This document shows positions 7,268 through 14,679 of a stretch of DNA of 37,306 nucleotides, in pieces. Every line of letters starts with the position of its first letter. The stretch's first letter is position 1. This stretch comes from CALJEL01 sp041082235 (GTDB lineage: Bacteria > Nitrospirota > Thermodesulfovibrionia > Thermodesulfovibrionales > CALJEL01). The DNA lies in assembly GCA_041082235.1 (NCBI GenBank), contig JBDOIG010000008.1, positions 1 to 37,306 on the forward strand, given 5' to 3'. The notes under the pieces were generated by a model. That model made no database searches. It had not been told where the DNA came from and saw only the letters and a list, made by a program, of their open reading frames with translations. Made by a program: the position numbers and the translations under genes.

Positions 7268-8576
7268 GGCATTTACAGGAGCAATTAAGAGCACCATTGC
7301 CATAAGTGCTTCATGGCTTGTTATTAATTCCTGTTTTGGCTCAAGGCAGAAAAAATCAGGTTTCCTTCATCTGTTTCTTTTAATATCATGGTTTGTGCTA
7401 CTCTTTATTGCAGGTACCTTTATTGAATTTGATGCCTTTTACAAAGAACAGATAAGAAGGGCCTCTGCATATATATTTGGCCTATTACTAATAACTGCTG
7501 TTTTTTCATCTGGCTGGTCTTTAAAGAGGGATTTTAATTTATTCTATACACTCCTTATAATGCTCCTTTATGCCCCTGATGTTATGAGTCTTTCCTTTTT
7601 CCTAAAAGACCTATCAGCAATGAGACAGAACTTCACCGGAGCTTATATAGCAGGGATAACAGGATTTTTCTCTGGTTTTTCATTATTCTTTCTTAAAAAA
7701 AAGATAATCTATAGGCTCTCCCATTATTTATCCCTTACAGGCCTTCTATTAAGCCTCTCAGCAATAAAACTCCTCCTTGGAGGCACAGGAGGATATGCTG
7801 AGCTTTCCCTCATACCATCAGTCCAGAGGGGATTGATGAAATTCTTTCATGACCTTGTTCACCAGCTCTTTGTCTTTTTCATGGTCCCTGACCATCCATT
7901 GCTCAAGACCACTGTATGGAACTTTATTGGCCTAGTCTTTGGAGAATCCTTTACAATGATAGCAACACTCCTGATTCTTGTAATCCCACCTCTTGTAATT
8001 GCCTCAAGGCTATTGAAAAGACCAGAACAGGTACCTGAAGGCCTTAAAGGAGCAGAAAGGAGAAGATATATCCATGAGCTTATGCTCTCAAACAGGAAGA
8101 GGGCTGTTCCAGTCTTTTTATTTGCTCTCCTTGTTTCCCTGTTCTGGTTCTTTAAGGCAGAATCAGGCCCGGGGCTTTATATACCCCAGCCAGTCCCTGT
8201 GGTAGAGGAGGATGGATTTGCAATAATGAAATTAAAAGAGCCTGGCCGTGAGCTCGGTGATGGAAATATCCATAAGTTTATTCTCAGGAAAGATAAAAAG
8301 ACCTACAGATTTTTTGTCTTCAGGAGGCCTGATGGCAGATTCTCTGTATGTCTTGATGCCTGTGAGATCTGTCCTCCAGAAGGATATGGCCAGGCAAGGG
8401 AGCATCTTATATGCATTTATTGCAATACACCAATTCCCTTCAATACAGTTGGTGAGCCAGGTGGCTGTAATCCAATACCTGTTAATTTTATCCTGACAGA
8501 GAAAGAGATAAAGATAGAGGTTCAGGAGATACTGAAGAAATGGAGACTCGTCCATTCAGGGATCAGCAGGGAATGA
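7248..8576 (+). CDS. DUF2318 Cys-rich domain fused to a multi-spanning membrane domain
   Basis: A 442-aa protein. Roughly eight membrane helices occupy residues 5-305 (for example ISWFVLLFIAGTFI, AYIFGLLLITAVF, SLTGLLLSLSAIKLLL, MIATLLILVIPPLVIA). The C-terminal periplasmic domain has the DUF2318 pattern, with C-x2-C-x2-CPPEGYGQ, then LICIYCNTPIPFN and GGCNPIPV, probably binding a metal or Fe-S centre. In Campylobacter and Yersinia P19/FetMP loci a DUF2318 protein accompanies two FtsX permeases and an ATPase, as here. The membrane half begins with a PEAFTGA segment that could be a distant echo of the FTR1 REGxEA helix, but this is weak. The start overlaps the ATPase by 20 bp; no FTR1 or P19 gene is present in the window. 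Confidence 0.82.
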   Translation: MSLFIPEAFTGAIKSTIAISASWLVINSCFGSRQKKSGFLHLFLLISWFVLLFIAGTFIEFDAFYKEQIRRASAYIFGLLLITAVFSSGWSLKRDFNLFYTLLIMLLYAPDVMSLSFFLKDLSAMRQNFTGAYIAGITGFFSGFSLFFLKKKIIYRLSHYLSLTGLLLSLSAIKLLLGGTGGYAELSLIPSVQRGLMKFFHDLVHQLFVFFMVPDHPLLKTTVWNFIGLVFGESFTMIATLLILVIPPLVIASRLLKRPEQVPEGLKGAERRRYIHELMLSNRKRAVPVFLFALLVSLFWFFKAESGPGLYIPQPVPVVEEDGFAIMKLKEPGRELGDGNIHKFILRKDKKTYRFFVFRRPDGRFSVCLDACEICPPEGYGQAREHLICIYCNTPIPFNTVGEPGGCNPIPVNFILTEKEIKIEVQEILKKWRLVHSGISRE

Positions 8577-9586
8577 AGCTTTTAAAGATTGACAGGGTTA
8601 TTAGATTAAGAAGGCTCATGCTATGGGCATGGCTTATCTATTATCTAACATGGAGCACATGGTCAAAGGAGGCCTTTGCTGGATTCGTCACAGGCCTTGG
8701 AAAAAATCCACTCTGGCAGGTGCTTTTTGTGGTCTTTATTATATTACTCGGTATAGAGATAATTTATAAGTTCAGGCAGAGGATAAAGAAGGCTCCTTTT
8801 TTTATACTCCTCTGGTTTATCCTGCCAGCAGGTATAATTGTCTTTTTAACAGGGTTCTTCCTGAGTGCCTCAATGAGGATGGATACAAGGATACTCACAG
8901 GAAAGGAGGATATATTCCAGATCCCCTGGTCTCAAAAGAGATATGGTGTGATGGAGGTAAAGCCATCTATAAAGGAAAGGTTTCTTGACATAGAGCAGGA
9001 ATCACCTTCACCTATATTTACAAGGGAACCTGTTTTATTGCTTACGGATTTTAAGAATACCTACAGGATCGGGGTCTTTCCACCTAAGAGGATTGATGGC
9101 ACATTCTTTCATATCCTTAATTTTAATATTGCACCCTCTATTGAGGTAAGAGATTCATCAGGCAAAACTGTCATAAAAGGTGACCTTGCTCTCCAGATAC
9201 TGCCAGCAGGGAATACAGATTATGTAGTTCTTGAAGGACTTCCTTATAGGATTACCATGAAACTCCTTCCATCAAGGGAGATCAAAAGGGGTGATATCAC
9301 GGCAAAGGAGTATGACCTTAATGATAGGCTTTATGAATTAAAGGTCTTCAGGATCAGAAATCCTGAGGAAGCAGGGACACTCATAGCAGAGGGTGATTCA
9401 AGGTCTCCCCTGAGATTTGATGGCTACAGCCTTACTGTCACAGGCCATACCTACTGGGTTCTCCTTGAGATTGTGAAGGACGATGCTGTTTATAGCATTG
9501 GAGCAGGACTGAGCCTTATAATAATCGGTATCCTTGTGAGGCTCATACTTTTACCATGGTGGATAAGGGGATTAAGGAGACCTTAA
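8573..9586 (+). CDS. ResB-like membrane protein
   Basis: A 337-aa envelope protein. Three N-terminal helices (LMLWAWLIYYLTW, LWQVLFVVFIILLGI, FFILLWFILPAGIIVFLTGF) precede a large periplasmic beta-rich region (about residues 110-300) and a C-terminal helix (GAGLSLIIIGILVRLILL). This layout resembles the cytochrome c biogenesis protein ResB/Ccs1, though I see no clear family signature. ATG 8573 overlaps the DUF2318 stop as ATGA; an alternative ATG at 8540 has AGGAG 11 nt upstream and would add 11 residues (METRPFRDQQG). It ends the permease operon and probably works with the DUF2318 protein in moving or reducing a metal or cofactor outside the membrane, which is inference. Confidence 0.65.
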   Translation: MKLLKIDRVIRLRRLMLWAWLIYYLTWSTWSKEAFAGFVTGLGKNPLWQVLFVVFIILLGIEIIYKFRQRIKKAPFFILLWFILPAGIIVFLTGFFLSASMRMDTRILTGKEDIFQIPWSQKRYGVMEVKPSIKERFLDIEQESPSPIFTREPVLLLTDFKNTYRIGVFPPKRIDGTFFHILNFNIAPSIEVRDSSGKTVIKGDLALQILPAGNTDYVVLEGLPYRITMKLLPSREIKRGDITAKEYDLNDRLYELKVFRIRNPEEAGTLIAEGDSRSPLRFDGYSLTVTGHTYWVLLEIVKDDAVYSIGAGLSLIIIGILVRLILLPWWIRGLRRP

Positions 9587-9652
9587 AGGGTTCTGACCAG
9601 CTGACTATATTTTGAAATATTCGGTTTCTTAATTGCAAAACCTTTGAAAAAC

Positions 9653-9681
9653 TTGACAGCAGAGTTATTTTTTGATAAAAA
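9653..9681 (+). promoter_or_regulatory. Sigma70-type promoter upstream of repeat R1
   Basis: TTGACA (9653-9658) is a perfect -35; after exactly 17 bp comes TAAAAA (9676-9681). Transcription would start near 9688 and read through R1 towards the beta-helix gene at 9876. Confidence 0.6.
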
Positions 9682-9725
9682 ATTGCCTATGGAGGGAATC
9701 AGAACAGCATATCTAATCAATCAAT
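9674..9725 (+). repeat. Direct repeat R1, copy 1 (52 bp)
   Basis: Matches 14505-14556 at 50 of 52 positions (differences at the bases before CTATGG and near the end). Both copies follow a sigma70-like promoter and contain ATGGAGGGAATCAGAACAGC. The two copies lie 4.83 kb apart in direct orientation and bracket the mosaic island. Confidence 0.85.
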
Positions 9726-9745
9726 CATTCATTCATTCATTATAA
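9689..9745 (+). CDS. Possible 18-aa micro-ORF in R1 (copy 1)
   Basis: Reads MEGIRTAYLINQSFIHSL and stops. The second R1 copy encodes the same first ten residues. There is no Shine-Dalgarno, and the ATG would lie within a few bases of the predicted transcript start, so if translated it would be nearly leaderless. It could instead be a relic of the 5' end of a longer gene. Confidence 0.2.
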   Translation: MEGIRTAYLINQSFIHSL

Positions 9746-9875
9746 ACACACCCTGTTAGAAACCTTTCTTCTTAACCGTCGGAACAAAGACCCTGCAATT
9801 TAAAAATTCAAATTTCCTTGTTCTCAAAGCTAAATCCACACATGCAGTGTGGAATAAAAACTATGGAGGTGTGAG

Positions 9876-11279
9876 ATGAAGAAGATTATTCTATTAACAT
9901 TAATATCACTTTTTTACTTATCAGGACTAACATTTGGTGCAGGCAATGACTCCATTCTTTCACAGCACATAAAAGAGGCAGATGGGACAAGCGGGCAGGA
10001 CACAAATACAGGAAGCGGGATAAAGACAGGGCATATACAGGATGGAGCAGTAACGAACTCAAAGATAGCAGATGGTGCAGTTACAGATGCAAAGATAACA
10101 GGTCCTATATCTGGCTCAAAGATATCCTCTGCTGGGCTTGATGCAGATACCCTTGATGGTCTTCATGCCTCAGAATTTGCTCCTATGGTGCATACCCACA
10201 GTCAGTCTGATATAACGGGTTTAAATGAAACCTTAGCAGGAAAGGCAGATATTAACCATAACCATGATTCTGTGTATCAGAAGAAATACGCTGGGGTAGC
10301 GGTTGTGGCAAAAAGTGGTGGTGATTATACAGACCCTGTAGCAGCGATGAATGATATTAACACATGGTGTGGCATGCCATCTGAAACCAATCCATGTTTA
10401 TTGAAGATAATGCCAGGGGTATATGATATAGGAACGAATTCCCTGAATATGCAGGAATATGTTGACATTGAGGGTTCGGGAGAGAATGTAACGAAGATAA
10501 AGGGTCATAGCTTAAACTCAGGAATAGTTACAGGAGTAGTAAATGGAGCAAATAATTCAGAGATAAGGTTTATAACAATAGAAAGATATGGTAGCGACTC
10601 AATGGGCTATGCCTTTTATAACGTTAGCGCCTCGCCTTCAATGAAAAATATTACAGTTATAGCATCAGCTGTTAACCCAGTGGGAGTTTATAACTGGCCA
10701 CGATCATCTCCAACAATGAATAATGTAAAAATAATTGTACAGGGTTCTAGTGGCGGTCAACCAATAGGTATTTTTAATATTGACAACTCTAATCCGTTGA
10801 TGAATAACATTATAATTACTGTTACAGGTGGTTTCTATAATTTTGGTATAAGAAATAGTAATTCTTCTCCAACACTAAGAAATGTGACAGTTACAGCCTC
10901 AGGTGGTGTATTTAGTTATGGGATTGATAACTATAATTTTTATGGGGAAATGAGAAATGTAGTGGCTATAGCTAATAAAGCAGCATATTTAAATTGTGGT
11001 GTTTATAATATGAACTCTTCACCTACAATAGACAAGTTAACTTCTATAGGCTTGAATGGTACACAACAAATTGGAATGTATAATTATGGCTCATTAGTCA
11101 CAATTGATCACTCTATCATTAGAGGAGGCACTTACAGTATTTATAATGAACCCGGGGCAATATCTACACTATATATAGGAGCAAGCAAACTTATAGGACC
11201 TGTTAGCACTGAAGGTAATTATCACTGTGTTGGAGTGTATAATGGAATTTATACACCGCTAAATAGCACCTGCCAGTGA
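9876..11279 (+). CDS. Secreted beta-helix protein with tail-fibre-like collar motifs
   Basis: A 467-aa exported protein with a signal peptide (about residues 1-22, MKKIILLTLISLFYLSG then FGA). Residues 54-75 hold two copies of a DGAVTxxKI repeat. The motif DADTLDGLHASEF (89-101), then HTHSQSDITGL and INHNHDSVY, is common in phage tail-fibre and other trimeric surface proteins. From about residue 136 to the end is a right-handed beta-helix of the pectin-lyase type, with rungs around NSSPTMxNV and GIYN-like turns. It is probably displayed or released outside the cell; no catalytic residues can be named. Shine-Dalgarno TGGAGGTG precedes the ATG. A second, broken copy lies at 12176. Confidence 0.82.
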   Translation: MKKIILLTLISLFYLSGLTFGAGNDSILSQHIKEADGTSGQDTNTGSGIKTGHIQDGAVTNSKIADGAVTDAKITGPISGSKISSAGLDADTLDGLHASEFAPMVHTHSQSDITGLNETLAGKADINHNHDSVYQKKYAGVAVVAKSGGDYTDPVAAMNDINTWCGMPSETNPCLLKIMPGVYDIGTNSLNMQEYVDIEGSGENVTKIKGHSLNSGIVTGVVNGANNSEIRFITIERYGSDSMGYAFYNVSASPSMKNITVIASAVNPVGVYNWPRSSPTMNNVKIIVQGSSGGQPIGIFNIDNSNPLMNNIIITVTGGFYNFGIRNSNSSPTLRNVTVTASGGVFSYGIDNYNFYGEMRNVVAIANKAAYLNCGVYNMNSSPTIDKLTSIGLNGTQQIGMYNYGSLVTIDHSIIRGGTYSIYNEPGAISTLYIGASKLIGPVSTEGNYHCVGVYNGIYTPLNSTCQ

Positions 11280-11295
11280 TGTGTTTTTCAATTCT

Positions 11296-11322
11296 AAAGG
11301 GTGGCATTAGCCACCCTTTTAT
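11296..11322 (+). terminator. Rho-independent terminator of the beta-helix gene
   Basis: Perfect 10-bp stem AAAGGGTGGC/GCCACCCTTT with loop ATTA, followed by TTTTATAT, 17 bp after the stop codon at 11279. It may also stop transcripts of the convergent TPR gene. Confidence 0.85.
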
Positions 11323-11359
11323 ATATAAAGGTGTCTAAATTATCAGTATTTTGATAAGC

Positions 11360-12163
11360 CTATTTAGAAAGTTTATTGATAATTCTATTAAGATTGTCCT
11401 TAGTTTTTAGTAATGCTGGATTAATATTTAGAGCTTGCTGGTATGCCCATACAGCCTGAGTATACAATCCCTTCTTTTCATATGCAACACCCATATTATG
11501 ATATGCCTCTGCATAACTCTGCTTAAGACTTAATGCTATTTTATACTCTTGAATGGCTATATCATGGTCTCCTATTTCATCATAAACCATTCCGAGATTA
11601 TTATGAGCTTCAGGAAATTCGTATTTATGCTGTATAGCTGTCTTTAGATGCATAAGGGCATGATTATATAATTTTAAATTATAATAAATAAGACCGAGAT
11701 TATTATGAGCTTCAGGAAAGTACTCTTTTAAACTTATGGCAAGTTTGTATTCATTTATAGCTTTATTTAGTAGCCCTTTTTTCTCATAGATAATTCCAAG
11801 GTTATAATATGCATCTGTAAAATTTGTATTTAATTTGATGGCAATTAAAAACTCAGTCATGGCATCATTAATCATGTCCATTTCTGCATATGCAATTCCC
11901 AGAAGATTATGTGCTTCTGCATAATTAGGTTCTAAACTTAAGGCAATTTGTAATTCTCTTATTTGCTGGTCCAACCATCCCTTATTTTTATATGCCCAAG
12001 CAAGGTTAAAATGCGGTCGCGGTTTATTCGGACTCTTCCTCACCACATCCTCCCAAAGTGTTACCTCATCCTTCCAGATAAGGTTTCTTGAATAGGTAAG
12101 GATAGAGAGGATTATTACAATTAAGAATAAGGATATCAGATAAGCCTTTGAAATCTTATGCAT
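11360..12163 (-). CDS. TPR protein with single N-terminal membrane helix (truncated TMTC/PMT-like)
   Basis: A 267-aa protein. One membrane helix (about residues 8-25, LISLFLIVIILSILTYS) is followed by NLIWKDEVTLWEDVVRKSPN and then six to seven tetratricopeptide repeats of the NYAEAHNLLGIAY type. In larger relatives the same WKDEVTLWEDVV segment joins a multi-helix glycosyltransferase-like membrane domain to the TPRs, so this looks like only the last helix plus the TPR tail; whether it is functional is uncertain. The paralogue at 13566 begins at the same point. The ATG is directly preceded by TATAATTTTTT with no Shine-Dalgarno, which suggests a leaderless message. Upstream DNA is a fragment of the beta-helix gene, running the other way. 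Confidence 0.72.
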   Translation of the reverse strand: MHKISKAYLISLFLIVIILSILTYSRNLIWKDEVTLWEDVVRKSPNKPRPHFNLAWAYKNKGWLDQQIRELQIALSLEPNYAEAHNLLGIAYAEMDMINDAMTEFLIAIKLNTNFTDAYYNLGIIYEKKGLLNKAINEYKLAISLKEYFPEAHNNLGLIYYNLKLYNHALMHLKTAIQHKYEFPEAHNNLGMVYDEIGDHDIAIQEYKIALSLKQSYAEAYHNMGVAYEKKGLYTQAVWAYQQALNINPALLKTKDNLNRIINKLSK

Positions 12164-12168
12164 AAAAA

Positions 12169-12174
12169 ATTATA
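12169..12174 (-). promoter_or_regulatory. -10 box fused to the TPR start codon
   Basis: On the minus strand TATAAT is followed by six T and then the ATG of the 11360-12163 gene. The same 14 bases, TATAATTTTTTATG, precede the paralogue at 14294. No good -35 is visible 17 bp upstream here. Confidence 0.4.
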
Positions 12175-12175
12175 G

Positions 12176-13213
12176 CACATAGCAGATGGGGCAGTTACAG
12201 ATGCAAAGATAACAGGTCCTATATCTGGCTCAAAGATATCATCTGCTGGGCTTGATGCAGATACCCTTGATGGTCTTCATGCCGCAGAATTTCAAAGAAA
12301 ATATGCAAAGGTAGCAGTAGTTGCTCGGAGCGGTGGTGATTATACAGACCCTGTAACAGCGATGAATGATATTAACACCTGGTGTGGAATACCATCTGAA
12401 ACTAATCCATGTTTATTGAAGATAATGCCAGGGGTATATGAGGTGGGTTATTATAGTTATAGTTTTAGTATCCCGCGTTATCTTCATATAGAAGGTAGCG
12501 GTGAAAATATTACGGTAATAAAAGTGAGAGGAAGTCTGGATATATCAGACGGGAATGAAATTCGTTTTATTACCTTTGAAGGTGGCCCAATATACATGAA
12601 AGAAAAATGTTCTCTAAAAAATGTAACATTGAAAGTATCTAATATTGCGAGGGTTATAACGATTTCAAGTAGCGTAGGAAAGTATATCACTGCTATATTG
12701 GAAAATATAACCATCTTCTCAATTGATGACGGAACCAGCATGGTAGAGGCTGGCATTAGTATTCATAATTCAAAGGTTATACTTAAAAAAATTAACATTT
12801 CTATGGCACGTGCTTCAATGTTACCTCCTGTAGGCTATGCTATTCAAATTATAGACTCTCCTGATTATTCAGGATATTCACCGTCTGAGGTATTATTAGA
12901 TGATGTGCACATAAAAAATCTCAATACTCACGGATTGAATTTAACAGGTCTTCGTGGTGCAGTCTATATTTATAATAGTGTTATAGATTCTGATTACTGG
13001 GGTATTTTATTGGCTAATGGAATCGTAAATATTAAAAATTCCCTTATTAAAGGAGATAAAAGAAGCTTAGAATTTTTTGGTGGAAGCGAAATTCCATATT
13101 ATGTAAATATAGCACTTACCCAATTAATAGGGCCTATTTTAAAAGGAAACCACGGCGTTCTAAAATGTTTTAATACTTATGATGCTAAATATGACTCGCT
13201 TGTTTGTCCCTAA
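12176..13213 (+). pseudogene. 5'-truncated copy of the beta-helix protein gene
   Basis: The frame is open from after a stop at 12173 to 13213 but contains no ATG, GTG or TTG until 12362. Residues before that ATG (IADGAVTDAKITGPISG, then DADTLDGLHAAEF) match residues 64-101 of the 9876 protein almost perfectly at DNA level. The signal peptide, promoter and Shine-Dalgarno are missing, and the DNA upstream now belongs to the divergent TPR gene. The HTH/HNHD collar (residues about 102-135 of the intact copy) is also absent: AEF joins directly to QRKYAKVAVVA. The beta-helix part has diverged strongly after the conserved NDINTWCGIPSETNPCLLKI stretch. An internal start at 12362 would give a 283-aa protein without export signal. 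Confidence 0.75.
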
Positions 13214-13565
13214 GTGTGTGTCTTAAGTTCGTAAATTAAGAAATATCTGAAAGAAGAAAGGAGGAGGGAAAATCCTTCCTCCTTGTTAAGATTTTTGTTA
13301 TAGACAGCTCTATGAGCTTAATATAAATTGGTTTTACCAGTTGGGGTCTGTTTCCTCCATTCCCATAGCCATTATAAATTGATTGGGTCACAAAACCCTA
13401 CTCACCGTGGTGGATTGGTCGGGAGGCATCCCCTGCCTTTTTAAAATGCTCAGTGAATCTATGTCACCATGGCCACTGCTCATAAGCTTATAAGGGTTAT
13501 TTTCGCTATGCTTTCTCATAAAACCTTTTTCTGTGCTAAGGAGATTAATTCTTTATAGTTGCCTT
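13214..13565. other. Intergenic region, no confident gene
   Basis: This 352-bp stretch holds a terminator (13258-13290) and then DNA with weak coding character on the minus strand. One frame (13388-13519) reads MRKHSENNPYKLMSSGHGD and onward to 43 residues; after it another frame reads protein-like (QSIYNGYGNGGNRPQLVKP). This could be a frameshifted gene remnant. I do not recognise either piece. Confidence 0.4.
13258..13290 (+). terminator. Rho-independent terminator after the truncated beta-helix copy
   Basis: A 12-bp stem AAGGAGGAGGGA/TCCTTCCTCCTT (one G-U pair) with loop AAA at 13258-13284, followed by a moderately T-rich stretch. Confidence 0.65.
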
Positions 13566-14294
13566 TTAATAATATTTTACACTGATATAATTTAAGAAAG
13601 TTTTAGCTTCATTATGTTCTGGATTTAAACTAAGTACTGTTTCAAACTCCTTTTTGGCATTATCTATAGCTCCAATTCCTAAATATACCATCCCAAGATT
13701 AAAATGTGCTTCTACAAAATTAGGTTCTAAATTTATTGCCATTTGATAGTTTTTTATTGCTTCCTGATTTAATCCTTTCCTGGCGTATATAACACCGATA
13801 TTATTGTAAGCCTCTATCAACTGTGGCTCCAGCTCCAATGCCATTTGAAAGTTTTCTAATGCTTTATCTAATAAACCCTTCTCTAAAAAAAGCAAGCCGA
13901 GTATATGATAACAGGTTGCATCTTGTGTGGATATTACAGCAGTTTGAAGGTTATCAATAGCAAGGTCTATATATATCTGTGCCTTATCATGTTCCCCTTT
14001 ATTTTTATGGATAATAGCGAGATGATAATATACTTCACCATTAATTGAAAAATCACTTTGATTTAGTTTTAATGCCTGTTGATATGCTTTGATTGAATCA
14101 ATTATATATCCGTGCTTTCTATAAGCATGACCGAGAATACTATGGCTTCTTACTTTATTTGGACTTTTTGCCACCACATCCTCCCACAATATTATCTCAT
14201 CCTTCCAGATAAGGTTTCTTGAGTAGGTTAAACTGGAGAGGATAATAGAAATAGAGAACAGAACTATAAGGTGAGCCTTTTGAACTCTAATCAT
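13566..14294 (-). CDS. TPR protein with single N-terminal membrane helix (paralogue)
   Basis: A 242-aa paralogue of the 11360 gene. It has one membrane helix (about residues 7-24), the conserved NLIWKDEIILWEDVVAKSPN, and about five TPRs (LIEAYNNIGVIYARKG, NFVEAHFNLGMVYLGIG). It starts at the same position of the family as its neighbour and carries the same TATAATTTTTTATG start context, again without a Shine-Dalgarno. The TPR half differs in repeat number and sequence, so the two are old paralogues or recombined cassettes rather than a recent duplication. Upstream lies a 23-bp scrap of the beta-helix gene. The role is unknown; TPRs suggest protein binding at the membrane. Confidence 0.72.
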   Translation of the reverse strand: MIRVQKAHLIVLFSISIILSSLTYSRNLIWKDEIILWEDVVAKSPNKVRSHSILGHAYRKHGYIIDSIKAYQQALKLNQSDFSINGEVYYHLAIIHKNKGEHDKAQIYIDLAIDNLQTAVISTQDATCYHILGLLFLEKGLLDKALENFQMALELEPQLIEAYNNIGVIYARKGLNQEAIKNYQMAINLEPNFVEAHFNLGMVYLGIGAIDNAKKEFETVLSLNPEHNEAKTFLNYISVKYY

Positions 14295-14299
14295 AAAAA

Positions 14300-14329
14300 A
14301 TTATAACCTTAATGAGGCAGATGGGACAA
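14300..14329 (-). promoter_or_regulatory. Promoter of the 13566-14294 TPR gene
   Basis: On the minus strand TTGTCC (14324-14329), 18 bp, TATAAT (14300-14305), then six T and the ATG. The -35 lies inside the fragment copied from the beta-helix gene, so the promoter was created or completed at the junction. Confidence 0.45.
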
Positions 14330-14464
14330 GCGGGCAATTATTAATAACTGGGCTTCTTTTCTTCCAATGTTGCATGCTTTTTTAAAATCTTCAATGGCAT
14401 CATTAAATCTTTGCAATTTCAATAAAATAAGCCCACGATTAAAATAGGCATTTGGATTAATGTA
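14309..14464 (-). pseudogene. Remnant of a TPR gene
   Basis: Minus-strand frame reading NPNAYFNRGLILLKLQRF and then DAIEDFKKACNIG, one clear tetratricopeptide unit, with no start codon and an upstream stop at 14465-14467. Its C-terminal end runs into the beta-helix fragment (ARLSHLPH). It is a third TPR piece in the island, from a different TPR family than its neighbours. Confidence 0.55.
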
Positions 14465-14479
14465 TTAATACGTTTTTAA

Positions 14480-14507
14480 TTGAGAATTTTACAAATTATT
14501 GTATGAT
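14480..14507 (+). promoter_or_regulatory. Sigma70-type promoter at R1 copy 2
   Basis: TTGAGA (14480-14485), 16 bp, TATGAT (14502-14507). Transcription would start about 5 bases before the micro-ORF ATG at 14520. Confidence 0.5.
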
Positions 14508-14556
14508 AAAAAATTGGCTATGGAGGGAATCAGAACAGCATATCTAATCAAGCAAT
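14505..14556 (+). repeat. Direct repeat R1, copy 2 (52 bp)
   Basis: 50 of 52 bases match 9674-9725. It marks the right side of the mosaic island, just before the conserved slp gene on the opposite strand. Confidence 0.85.
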
Positions 14557-14573
14557 TAATTTTAAAGACTTAA
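14520..14573 (+). CDS. Possible 17-aa micro-ORF in R1 (copy 2)
   Basis: Reads MEGIRTAYLIKQLILKT and stops. It shares MEGIRTAYLI and a following Gln with copy 1, then diverges. No Shine-Dalgarno. The conserved start with a diverging end is compatible with a peptide or with a broken gene start. Confidence 0.2.
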   Translation: MEGIRTAYLIKQLILKT

Positions 14574-14679
14574 TCATATATGAACAATTTATTTTTGCAA
14601 ATTAGAAAGCATCAGGTATTGAATCGTTTGTCAATTATGGAATTGTAAAGGCGGTTTATACAGGTTAAAGGTAATGACT
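14574..14679. other. AT-rich intergenic DNA after R1
   Basis: I see no gene, hairpin or repeat here beyond the end of the convergent slp gene. Confidence 0.4.

Larger units (their letters stand above)
9587..9875 (+). other. Intergenic region with promoter, 52-bp repeat and microsatellite
   Basis: This 289-bp gap holds a strong promoter (9653-9681), the 52-bp direct repeat R1 (9674-9725), a short run of AATC/ATTC tetranucleotide units (9716-9741) and a CCACAC/GTGTGG hairpin (9838-9853) shortly before the Shine-Dalgarno of the beta-helix gene. The upstream operon has no obvious terminator here. Confidence 0.55.

Noticed and set aside
9716..9745. Tetranucleotide run as a CRISPR or phase-variation tract
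   Set aside because: Only a few imperfect units, outside any long coding region, with no spacers; a simple microsatellite.
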